From: an uncultured Kiloniellales bacterium
GTDB taxonomy: Bacteria; Pseudomonadota; Alphaproteobacteria; Kiloniellales; JAKSDN01
DNA: 8,955 nt
Direction: 5' to 3'
NCBI GenBank assembly: GCA_947259625.1
Contig: CAMYMY010000310.1
Location: 1 to 8,955, forward strand
Shown here: positions 1-6,106 of the stretch, piece by piece
Layout of the letters: each line of letters begins with the position of its first letter
How positions within the stretch are numbered: position 1 is the stretch's first letter
Translations under genes and position numbers: made by a program
Notes under the pieces: model-generated
The model's database searches: none
Told to the model about the DNA's origin: nothing
Seen by the model: only the letters and a program-made list of their open reading frames with translations

Positions 1-1
1 A

Positions 2-250
2 AACCCCGCCGACCGAACACTCGCGATTTGGCTAATGGATGGGTTTGCCGTCCTGGCCGGTAGGAATATCGGCCTCCCGCCTTTCGGGGGGCGGCTCAGG
101 GGCATCAGCGACCACAACGGTGACGGCGCGGCCGACATCCTGTGGCACCACACAGACGGGAGGGCCGCGGTCTGGCTGATGAACGGGTTTGTCTTGCAGC
201 AGGGCCTTCAGGTCGGCAGCCCGCCTCCGGCCTGGCAGATCGAGGACTAG
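2..250 (+). CDS. C-terminal end of an FG-GAP/VCBS-like repeat protein (5' partial)
   Basis: The reading frame is open from the left edge and stops at 248-250, giving 82 residues. They contain one partial and one complete propeller-type repeat: an IWLMDGF block, an Asp/Asn-rich loop (DHNGDGAAD), then DILWHH, a VWLMNGF block and a closing PPPAWQIED. The same blocks recur six times in the large gene at 923-3631, so this is the tail of a paralog. FG-GAP/VCBS repeats are known to build extracellular beta-propellers whose Asp-rich loops often bind calcium. The upstream domain, perhaps also a protease, lies outside the window, so the enzyme class is unknown. The protein ends directly after the last repeat, as its paralog does. 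Confidence 0.85.
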   Translation, partial: NPADRTLAIWLMDGFAVLAGRNIGLPPFGGRLRGISDHNGDGAADILWHHTDGRAAVWLMNGFVLQQGLQVGSPPPAWQIED

Positions 251-324
251 GCACGCGGCGCGCCCGGCCTCGCTGAGATCGGTGAATCCCGGGCGCGATC
301 GGAATTTCGGAGTGACATCGAGAT

Positions 325-352
325 GGGCCGGCCGGCGCAAGCCCGCCGGCCC
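325..352 (+). terminator. GC-rich hairpin downstream of the repeat-protein gene
   Basis: A 12-position stem (325-336 with 341-352, one C-C mismatch) closes on a GCAA tetraloop. It lies 75 bases after the stop codon at 250 and is followed by a weak T stretch (GTCGTTTG). The strength of the stem and its place suggest a transcription terminator for the upstream gene. The poor T-tract leaves room for another structural role. Confidence 0.5.
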
Positions 353-482
353 GTCGTTTGTCGTGAGCCCGCGACCGAAGAGCGAAATCCGACCGGAACA
401 CGAACGGGCGGGACCGGAGGCAGTCCAAAGCGCCCCCTGGACGGCCGCCCGGTAGAAAGCGTCTCGCACAACACCCCTCTGG

Positions 483-504
483 CCGACCTTCGTCGGATGG
501 TCGG
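483..504 (+). other. Alternative small hairpins before the AT-rich island
   Basis: CCGACC at 483-488 can pair with GGTCGG at 499-504, and CCGAC at 483-487 can instead pair with GTCGG at 492-496. The outer form is followed by ATTT. The rest of 353-520 is GC-rich sequence in which I see no convincing gene. The hairpin may be a weak terminator or chance. Confidence 0.25.
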
Positions 505-520
505 ATTTCCAGGATCCATA

Positions 521-550
521 GAATTAATGTCAAATATATCTGGAATTAAT
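521..550 (+). repeat. Direct repeat GAATTAAT, two copies 22 bases apart
   Basis: Identical 8-base boxes lie at 521-528 and 543-550. A start-to-start distance of 22 bases is about two helical turns, so both would face the same side of the DNA, as expected for a pair of binding sites. In AT-rich sequence a chance origin is possible. Confidence 0.4.
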
Positions 551-555
551 CTTGG

Positions 556-567
556 GTATATATATAC
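556..567. repeat. 12-base perfect palindrome GTATATATATAC
   Basis: The sequence equals its own reverse complement over 12 bases. It sits one base away from a second palindrome at 569-582, inside the AT-rich island. It may be an operator half or a melting/bending element. Confidence 0.45.
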
Positions 568-568
568 T

Positions 569-582
569 AATTAGATCTAATT
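569..582. repeat. 14-base perfect palindrome AATTAGATCTAATT
   Basis: Fourteen bases identical to their reverse complement, centred on AGATCT, about 115 bases upstream of the first ribosome-binding site of the leader. It is long enough to be a good candidate for a dimeric regulator's operator. No regulator gene is visible in the window. Confidence 0.5.
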
Positions 583-695
583 TTATGAATATCCAATCTA
601 TTTAAATAATTATATCAAATTGTATCAAACTTTTACGAATGGTTTACAATTTCAACACTAAAATGGTGTGACCGCAAGGAGGTAAAGGGCTGTAG

Positions 696-926
696 ATGCG
701 GCTTTTGGCCGCGTGTTGGAGAAGCTTCGGTGTCGGATACGACGCCGAGGGCTCGATGCCCTTTCAGTGGAGGATAACGGTGCCGGGAAGATCAGGCAGA
801 CCGTTGAAAAGACAGAATACTCTGACCCCTCCTTGCGGGGCGAGGGCGGCCTTGACCGTCCAGCACCGGGTGTTGGTTCCGTACCGGGGATCGCTCCCAA
901 CAGACCGATCAGGAGGTTGGCCATGA
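696..926 (+). CDS. Possible 76-residue leader ORF overlapping the S8 gene start
   Basis: A strong Shine-Dalgarno sequence (AAGGAGG, 676-682) lies 13 bases before an ATG at 696. The frame ends in TGA at 924-926, so it overlaps the ATG of the S8 gene (923-925) in an ATGA junction, the classic layout for translational coupling. The predicted peptide (starting MRLLAACWRSFG) resembles no family I know and has no clear membrane segment or domain. Its codons (AGA, AGG, GGA, ATA) are unlike those of neighbouring genes, which argues against an ordinary protein-coding gene. It may be a regulatory leader ORF, or the SD may be fortuitous. Confidence 0.3.
   Translation: MRLLAACWRSFGVGYDAEGSMPFQWRITVPGRSGRPLKRQNTLTPPCGARAALTVQHRVLVPYRGSLPTDRSGGWP
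725..750 (+). promoter_or_regulatory. Leader stem-loop with an overlapping alternative hairpin
   Basis: Bases 725-735 pair with 740-750 in an 11-bp stem with two G-U pairs and a GATA loop. The 3' arm overlaps a second possible hairpin: AGGGC at 748-752 with GCCCT at 758-762, followed by TT. The two cannot form fully at once, which is the geometry of an attenuator or a translation-dependent switch. Both lie within the possible leader ORF. Confidence 0.35.
911..916 (+). promoter_or_regulatory. Ribosome-binding site of the S8 protein gene
   Basis: A perfect AGGAGG ends 6 bases before the ATG at 923. It decides the start, because the open frame extends upstream to a GTG at 713 with no comparable site, and because a signal peptide begins exactly at 923. 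Confidence 0.85.
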
Positions 927-3631
927 ATGGACAGTTCGCATCCGCCGCGGGGAAGGTGCTGACAGCGACCTTGGTGGGCGTTGCCCTGAGCACAGTGGCG
1001 GCGGCCCAGGAGCCGCGTATCGGCGCTTCGGCCCTGCAACAGATAGATGCCCTGATGCAGGAAAAGGCCTCGCGCACGCCGTCGCAACGCAAGATCTCGT
1101 CGGACCTGCTCTTCGAGGCCCGGCGGCAGCGCGGCGAGGCGATCGTCCAGGGCCTGTCCAGCGTGCGCTCGTCGGTGCGGAGCGACCGCGCCGGCCGGGT
1201 GCTGGTCGACATCAAGGCCGAGGTCACGGACGGCCTGCTGCGGCGCCTCGAGGGCTTGGGCGGCCGGGTGGTCAGTGACCACGCGGGCTATGGGGCCATC
1301 CGCGCCAACGTTCCGCTCCTGCAGCTGGAGGCCCTGGCCCAGTCGCCGCAGGTGCGGTTCATCCGCACGGCCTCTCTCCCCATCGCCAGCAAGGTCAACA
1401 CCTCGGAGGGCGACGTCACCCACATGGCGGATCTGGCGCGCACCGATCTGGGCGTCGACGGCACCGGGGTCAAGGTTTGCGTGCTGTCGGACAGCGTCGA
1501 TTCCCTGGCGGAGGTACAGGCCTCGGGCGACCTGCCGCCGACCATAGACATCCTGCCGGGCCAGGACGGTGTCGCCCTCGGGGCGGCCGAGGGAGTGCCG
1601 GAAACCATCGGCGAGGGCACGGCCACCCTGGAGATCATCCATGACCTCGCGCCGGGCGCGGCCCTCGGCTTTGCCACCGGCTGGCTCGACCAAGCATCCT
1701 TCGCCCAGAATATCAGCGACCTGCGCACCTCTGGGTGCGACGTCCTGATCGACAACGTGATTCATGCCACCGAGCCGGTGTTCCAGGACGGCATCATCGC
1801 GCAGGCGATCGATAACGTGGTCGCCGACGGCGCCGTTTATTTCTCAGCGGCCCAGAACTTCGGCAATCTGAGCGACGGTACCTCGAGTGTGTGGGAAGGC
1901 GACTATTTCGCCACGGCCGTTCCCGTCGAGTCCCTCAGCTCCGAATACGAGACCGCGCACGACTTCGGCGGCGGCACCGCTCTCAACACGATCACCACCG
2001 ACACGCCGTTTGGTTTCACCCTTCAGTGGTCCGATCCGCAAGGCGGTTCGACCAACGACTACGACCTTTTCCTCATCAGTGCCAATGGCAATTCGGTAAT
2101 ACTCGCTTCCACCGCCTTCCAAACCAGCGGATCACCAGGGAACCCTTTTGAGTTCATCGATTCGCGCAACCTCGACCATACCGGGATGCACCTTTTGATC
2201 GTGCGGATGGCGGGTGCCGCCGGCCGCTACCTGCACCTGAACGCCTTGGGCGGGCAGTTGGCCATCGCCACGGCCGGGCAGACCTGGGGTCACAGCAGCG
2301 CCAGGAGCGCCGTCAGCGTCGCCGCGGTGGACTGGTTCCAGGGCTCGGGCACGCCCACCCCCTTTACGGGCGCCGAGTCTGTCGAAACTTACAGCTCCGA
2401 CGGCCCGCGGCGGGTCTTCTACGAGGCCGACGGCACCCCGATCACGCCGGGCGACGTCTCCGCGACGGGCGGCGAACTGCGGCAGAAGCCGAATCTTGCG
2501 GCAGCCGACAACGTCTCGACGGCAACGCCGGGATTCGAGGCCTTCTTCGGCACCTCCGCCTCGGCGGCGCACGCCGCGGCGATTGCCGGTCTGATGCTGT
2601 CGAAGAAACCGGCTCTCAGCACGGCCGATCTGCGCGATATCCTTGCCCAGACCGCGCTCGACATCGAGGCGCCCGGCGTGGACCGCGACTCGGGCGCCGG
2701 CATCGTCGATGCTGCGGCTGCTCTCGGCGCGTTGAAGGGCGCGGTCGCGACCGACTTCAACGCCGATGCCCTCTCGGACATCCTGTGGCGCAATTCCAGC
2801 ACCGGCAACACGGTCATCTACCAGATGGACGGCTTCACCAAGAGCGCCGCAGGCTCGATCGGGGCGCCGAGCACAGCTTGGGTGATCAAAGATGCCGGCG
2901 ACTTCGACAACGATCTACGGGCCGACATCCTGTGGCGGAGGAATGTCACGGGCGAGGTCGTCATCTGGATGATGGATGGGTTCACCCTGTTGTCCTCGCG
3001 TTCGATCGGGACCACCACCAGCGGCGCTTGGGATGTGGCGGGCCTTGGCGACTTCGACGGCGACCGTAATCTCGACATATTGTGGCGCAACGGTAGCAGC
3101 GGAGAAACCGCGATTTGGCAGATGGACGGCTTCGTCTTGCTGCTCGGCAAGAACATCGGCACGATCCCTCTCGTGTGGAAGATCGCGGGCGTTGCCGATT
3201 TCAACAACGACGGTGTGTCCGACATCCTGTGGCGCAACTCGGACACCGGAAGCACTGTCGTCTGGCAGATGAACGCGCTTGCCATGGCCGACAGTATCAC
3301 GATCGGCGCGCCGCCTCCTGCCTGGAAGATCGTGGGCATGGCCGACTTCGGTGGCGGCGGCCAGGACGATATCCTGTGGCGCAACAGCAATACCAACCAG
3401 GTCGTCATCTGGCAGATGAACGGTTACACCTTGGAGGCGTCGTCGGCAATCGGGACCGTCGACTCCGATTGGCTTATCGTCCGCCTTGGCGATTACAATG
3501 GCGGCGGCGAGGCGGACATCCTGTGGCGGCGGCGCAGCGATGGAGACACGGTGATCTGGCAGATGAGCGACTTCCGCATGGAGGCCGCCCAGTCGATCGG
3601 GACCGTTACCGGCGGATGGGAAGTGCAATAA
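923..3631 (+). CDS. Secreted S8-like serine peptidase with six C-terminal FG-GAP/VCBS-like repeats
   Basis: 902 residues. The start has AGGAGG six bases upstream and is followed by a Sec signal peptide (residues 1-28: basic Lys11, hydrophobic core, AAA-Q cleavage). Residues about 90-152 resemble a subtilisin-type propeptide (GGRVVSDHAGYGAIRANVP). The S8 domain follows: Asp190 in VLSDSVD; EGTATLEIIHDLAPGA from 231, where subtilisins read HGTHVAG, so Glu231 stands at the catalytic His; oxyanion Asn312 in SAAQNFGN; and Ser545 in FGTSASAAH. Residues about 345-450 form an inserted, probably beta-sandwich, domain. Six repeats follow, with DILW at 619, 668, 718, 767, 816 and 865, likely an extracellular propeller. 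The product is probably exported and either processes or binds substrates outside the cytoplasm; activity is uncertain because of the missing His. It is paralogous in its repeat part to the gene ending at 250, and lies behind a long AT-rich control region. Confidence 0.9.
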   Translation: MNGQFASAAGKVLTATLVGVALSTVAAAQEPRIGASALQQIDALMQEKASRTPSQRKISSDLLFEARRQRGEAIVQGLSSVRSSVRSDRAGRVLVDIKAEVTDGLLRRLEGLGGRVVSDHAGYGAIRANVPLLQLEALAQSPQVRFIRTASLPIASKVNTSEGDVTHMADLARTDLGVDGTGVKVCVLSDSVDSLAEVQASGDLPPTIDILPGQDGVALGAAEGVPETIGEGTATLEIIHDLAPGAALGFATGWLDQASFAQNISDLRTSGCDVLIDNVIHATEPVFQDGIIAQAIDNVVADGAVYFSAAQNFGNLSDGTSSVWEGDYFATAVPVESLSSEYETAHDFGGGTALNTITTDTPFGFTLQWSDPQGGSTNDYDLFLISANGNSVILASTAFQTSGSPGNPFEFIDSRNLDHTGMHLLIVRMAGAAGRYLHLNALGGQLAIATAGQTWGHSSARSAVSVAAVDWFQGSGTPTPFTGAESVETYSSDGPRRVFYEADGTPITPGDVSATGGELRQKPNLAAADNVSTATPGFEAFFGTSASAAHAAAIAGLMLSKKPALSTADLRDILAQTALDIEAPGVDRDSGAGIVDAAAALGALKGAVATDFNADALSDILWRNSSTGNTVIYQMDGFTKSAAGSIGAPSTAWVIKDAGDFDNDLRADILWRRNVTGEVVIWMMDGFTLLSSRSIGTTTSGAWDVAGLGDFDGDRNLDILWRNGSSGETAIWQMDGFVLLLGKNIGTIPLVWKIAGVADFNNDGVSDILWRNSDTGSTVVWQMNALAMADSITIGAPPPAWKIVGMADFGGGGQDDILWRNSNTNQVVIWQMNGYTLEASSAIGTVDSDWLIVRLGDYNGGGEADILWRRRSDGDTVIWQMSDFRMEAAQSIGTVTGGWEVQ
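2753..3628 (+). repeat. Six tandem 49-residue propeller repeats (about 147 bases each)
   Basis: Each unit reads roughly DF..DG..DILWRN..G..VIWQMDGF......IG.....W.I. The DILW motifs are spaced 49, 50, 49, 49 and 49 residues apart, a very regular period. DNA identity is partly kept: GACATCCTGTGG is found at 2777-2788 and again in several units, and also at 134-145 in the upstream paralog. The Asp-rich loops are intact in the middle units (DFDGDRNLD, DFNNDGVSD) but lose their Asp residues in the last two (DFGGGGQDD, DYNGGGEAD), so calcium binding may fade towards the C-terminus. Confidence 0.85.
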
Positions 3632-3667
3632 GAGCGCACGAAACCGCCAGGTAACCGCCGGCTTCGG

Positions 3668-3691
3668 GGGCGGCGGCGCGGTCCGCCGCCC
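3668..3691 (+). terminator. Hairpin after the S8 protein gene
   Basis: GGGCGGCGG (3668-3676) pairs perfectly with CCGCCGCCC (3683-3691) around a six-base loop, 36 bases after the stop codon. There is no real T-tract, only a few scattered T's, so it is a candidate terminator or mRNA 3'-end stabiliser. Confidence 0.5.
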
Positions 3692-3818
3692 TCGGTCGTC
3701 TGCCGCAACGAACGGAGGCGGGCCGGTTCCGAGACGTAAAACCCTCTAGTTCGACCAGCAGTCCCGCGATATGGTGAATGGGCCGGGACCGGCACGGGAA
3801 GAGCGCTCGCGGCTCTTG

Positions 3819-3850
3819 TTGATAGGCCGCGACAGGCGCCGGGGTATAGT
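3819..3850 (+). promoter_or_regulatory. Weak promoter candidate for the polysaccharide cluster
   Basis: TTGATA at 3819-3824 and TATAGT at 3845-3850 resemble -35 and -10 boxes, but the spacing is 20 bases, longer than the preferred 17. It lies just upstream of the glycosyltransferase start at 3877. The rest of 3692-3876 shows no gene. Confidence 0.3.
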
Positions 3851-3876
3851 TTGTTCGATGTCGAAAAGGCGGCAGG

Positions 3877-4778
3877 ATGAGGGCAAGCGGCCTGGTCAGC
3901 GCGGTGATGGTGACCTACCGGACCGGCCCTGCGCTCTTCGGGTCGATCGAGGCCGTGCTCGGCCAGGCCGGCCTCGACGAACTGGTGCTCGTCGACAACG
4001 GTAATCCGCAGCCGGTCCGCGCGGCCCTGAACCGGCTCGAGGCCGCCGAGGACCGGGTCAGGCTCCTGACGGGTCACGGCAACGTCGGCTACGCCGCGGC
4101 CTGCAATCTGGGCGCCGGCGCGGCGCGGGGCGACTATCTGCTTTTCGTGAATCCCGATTGTCTGCTGCCGGCCGGTGCCATAGCGCAGTTCCTCGCCGTC
4201 GCGCGGCGCACCCCGCGGCCGGCGGTGCTGGGCTGCCGGCTGAGCAATCCCGACGGTACGGAGCAGCGCGGCTCCCGGCGCGAGGCCCTGACGCCCTGGA
4301 CCGCCTTGGTCGAGGCTTTGCGCCTCGACCGCTTGGCGCCGGACAATCCGCGCATCGTCCGGCTCAACCAGCATGACCGCCCGGCCCCCGACGATGTCGC
4401 GGAGGTCCCGGTCGTCAGCGGCGCCTGCCTGTTCTCTTCCTGCCGCAGGTCCGGCCGGTGCATTACCGGAGCACGAGCCGGGCGCACCCGGTCTTCGTCG
4501 AATGGTGCAAGACGCGCGGCTTCCTGCGCTACTTCCGGAAGAACTTTTCCGACAGCCATTCGCGATTCGTGATCCTGCTTACGAACCTTGCCGTCTGCCT
4601 CAGGTTCGTTGTCAGGGCCGGTTGGCTCACGCTGCGGGGACTGCTGCGCAGGGATGCGCCAAGCGATTCGCAGAGGGGGGCGGGGGGCCGGGGCCTCAAG
4701 GCACCCGGCGTGGCGGGCGAAGGGGTTTCGGGCAAGGACCTCGTGGGGCCGAGCTCCACCACCGGCCGGTCGGTCTGA
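3877..4778 (+). pseudogene. Family 2 glycosyltransferase (rhamnosyltransferase-like), broken by internal deletion and frame change
   Basis: The first frame begins at ATG 3877 (AAGGCGG four bases upstream) and shows a GT2 N-terminus: VSAVMVTYRTG, LVLVDNG, GNVGYAAACNLG and the DXD-like LFVNPDCLLP (residues 90-99), up to VPVVSGAC at 178-184. It then runs into unrelated sequence and stops at 4572. The family's C-terminal part continues in another frame from about 4431: VLFLPQVRPVHYRSTSRA, then WCKTRGFLRYFRKNF and a hydrophobic stretch (FVILLTNLAVCLRFVV), to TGA at 4776-4778. What is missing between them is the roughly 40-residue stretch of WbbL-like enzymes with the GGFDE and ED.DLC motifs, which includes the proposed catalytic base. 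So the lesion is a deletion of about 120 bases that also shifts the frame, not a simple one-base slip. The enzyme would have added a sugar, probably to a lipid-linked glycan at the cytoplasmic membrane. An assembly error is the main alternative. Confidence 0.8.
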
Positions 4779-4872
4779 GCCTCGGCGTCCGATCGCCGGC
4801 CGGCAAGGGGAGAGGCAGACCGCCCAGGTTGCGAATCAGAGCCGTTTCCGTCACACCGGGTCTTCAAACCGC

Positions 4873-4886
4873 TCCGGGGATCCGGA
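4873..4886 (+). promoter_or_regulatory. Small hairpin covering the ligase ribosome-binding site
   Basis: TCCGG (4873-4877) can pair with CCGGA (4882-4886) around GGAT. The only SD-like sequence for the start at 4889, GGGGA at 4876-4880, is partly inside it, and the stem ends two bases before the ATG. This could lower initiation unless upstream ribosomes open it. The stem is short, so the effect may be slight. Confidence 0.3.
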
Positions 4887-4888
4887 CA

Positions 4889-6106
4889 ATGACGAAGGCA
4901 GACCTCAGCAGGAACCTCCAACTCGTCATAAGCGCTGCTCTGCTTCCCCTGGCCGTGGTTGCTGGGCCCTCGGCGGCCCTGGTGCTGGCACTTATGGCGG
5001 CGGTGAGCCTCCTCGGCTCCGGCACTCCGTGGCAGATCGGCATCTTCCGGCAGAGCCCGCTCCTGCTTGTCGGGCTCGCCAGTCTGGCCTGGGCCGGGGC
5101 CACGGTCCTCTGGTCGCTCTCGCCTCAGGAGAGCCTGTTGCGGCTGGCCAAGCTCGCCTGGATCCTGGCGGCGGCCTGGATTCTGCTGCGCGCGGAGGCC
5201 GCGGCCGTCGTTCCGCCGCCGCAGGCTCTGTTCCGCGCCCTCGTCCTCGGCACGGTCGTGGCCGCGGTGCTCGTTGCCGTGGAACGCGCCAGCGCGGGCT
5301 GGTTCTTCGAGGCCTTGGGGCTGCGCCAAGCCCATCCCGACCCCAACATCGAGGCGACCCGCGTCTTCAAGGGCATCGGGGTTCTGCTCGTCGTGACCTG
5401 GTGCCTGGCGCCGAGGCTGTTGGCGCGTCATGGGCGGACCCTCTGCCTGGCCGCCATGGCGGCATTGGGGGGGCTGGCCCTCTGGGCCGGGAGCCTTTCC
5501 GCCACTCTGGCCTTCGGCGCGGCGGGGCTGGCCTACCTGTTGTCCTGGGTGTTCGGTGACCGCTTTCTGGCCGTGTTGAGGATCACGGTCGTAAGCTTGG
5601 TGCTCCTCTTACCGGCTGCCGGGCTGTTCCGGACCGCGCCTTTCGTGGACGCGGTGTCCGCCGCGCGATCGGCCGGGCTGGCGGTCCCCGAGTCCGGCCT
5701 GCACCGGGCCTACATATACGATTTCGTGTTGGAGCGGATCTGGCAGCGTCCCCTGCTGGGCTGGGGCCTCGAGGCGTCCAGCCTGCTGCCGGGTGAGGAG
5801 ACCATCATTCCCGCCTTGCAGCGAAGCCTGTTGCCCTCCCACCCGCACAATGCGGTGCTGGAAATCTGGGTCGAGTTGGGAGCGATCGGCGCAGGACTCG
5901 CCGCGGCGCTCCTGTGGCTCGGCCTGCGGGGCATCGAGGAGCGGATCACGGTACGACCGGAACGCGCCGCCGCGCTGGCGTCCGTCACGGCGTTTTTCGC
6001 CATCAGCATGTTGTCCTTCAGCATTTGGGCGACCTGGTGGTTGAGCACGGCCGTCGTCGCGGCCTTTCTGGTCCGGGCCCTTGCCGCCGGCCATATCGCG
6101 ACATGA
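4889..6106 (+). CDS. O-antigen ligase / Wzy-type polymerase-like membrane protein
   Basis: 405 residues, about the usual length for the Wzy_C/O-antigen ligase family. Many hydrophobic segments fill residues 10-245, followed by a large polar loop (about 246-320) and further membrane segments (about 325-400). The loop carries family features: HRAYIYDFVLERIWQRPLLGWG (272-293) and the SHPHN motif with His318 and His320, then LEIWVELGAIG. Such proteins sit in the inner membrane and join or polymerise undecaprenyl-linked glycans in the periplasm. Whether it is a ligase or a polymerase cannot be told from sequence alone. I chose ATG 4889 (GGGGA eight bases upstream) because the longer open frame back to 4373 overlaps the glycosyltransferase remnant and encodes no family sequence. 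It overlaps the next gene by ATGA, so the two are probably co-translated. Confidence 0.85.
   Translation: MTKADLSRNLQLVISAALLPLAVVAGPSAALVLALMAAVSLLGSGTPWQIGIFRQSPLLLVGLASLAWAGATVLWSLSPQESLLRLAKLAWILAAAWILLRAEAAAVVPPPQALFRALVLGTVVAAVLVAVERASAGWFFEALGLRQAHPDPNIEATRVFKGIGVLLVVTWCLAPRLLARHGRTLCLAAMAALGGLALWAGSLSATLAFGAAGLAYLLSWVFGDRFLAVLRITVVSLVLLLPAAGLFRTAPFVDAVSAARSAGLAVPESGLHRAYIYDFVLERIWQRPLLGWGLEASSLLPGEETIIPALQRSLLPSHPHNAVLEIWVELGAIGAGLAAALLWLGLRGIEERITVRPERAAALASVTAFFAISMLSFSIWATWWLSTAVVAAFLVRALAAGHIAT

Larger units (their letters stand above)
521..660 (+). promoter_or_regulatory. AT-rich control region upstream of the S8 protein gene
   Basis: Only 29 of 140 bases are G or C, against roughly two thirds in the surrounding sequence. 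The island carries a repeated GAATTAAT box (521-528 and 543-550), two abutting palindromes (556-567 and 569-582) and a TATCAAA pair 10 bases apart (613-619 and 623-629). A possible -10 is TACAAT at 645-650, with TTGTAT at 620-625 as a weak -35 (19-base spacing). This density of AT-rich sites fits a regulated promoter. In alphaproteobacteria, AT-rich patches are known targets of MucR/Ros-type and other xenogeneic silencers, but assigning one here is inference. Confidence 0.6.

Noticed and set aside
521..660. CtrA-type binding site (TTAA-N7-TTAA)
   Set aside because: TTAA occurs at 524, 546 and 602, but none of the spacings is 7 bases.
713..922. N-terminal extension of the S8 protein from GTG 713
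   Set aside because: A perfect AGGAGG and a clean signal peptide start at 923; the extension would bury the signal peptide 70 residues inside.
661..922. Known riboswitch (c-di-GMP, cobalamin) in the S8 leader
   Set aside because: I looked for their conserved cores and found none; only simple hairpins are visible.
764..1765. Long minus-strand open frame opposite the S8 gene
   Set aside because: It mirrors the codon bias of a GC-rich plus-strand gene, and its sequence is low-complexity Arg/Gly/Ala with no family features. The same applies to the minus-strand frames at 2915-3628, 3493-4374, 4529-5431, 6220-6972 and 7303-8073.
4429..4572. Programmed frameshift in the glycosyltransferase
   Set aside because: A simple slip would not restore the missing GGFDE/ED segment, and there is no slippery heptamer; a deletion explains both facts.
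4373..4888. Upstream extension of the ligase-like protein to 4373
   Set aside because: It overlaps the glycosyltransferase remnant in another frame and encodes Arg/Pro/Gly-rich sequence with no membrane segments; the family sequence begins at 4889.
5914..6102. Longer epimerase-like protein starting at 5914
   Set aside because: This would overlap the ligase by almost 200 bases; the Rossmann motif begins just after ATG 6103, which has the ATGA junction.
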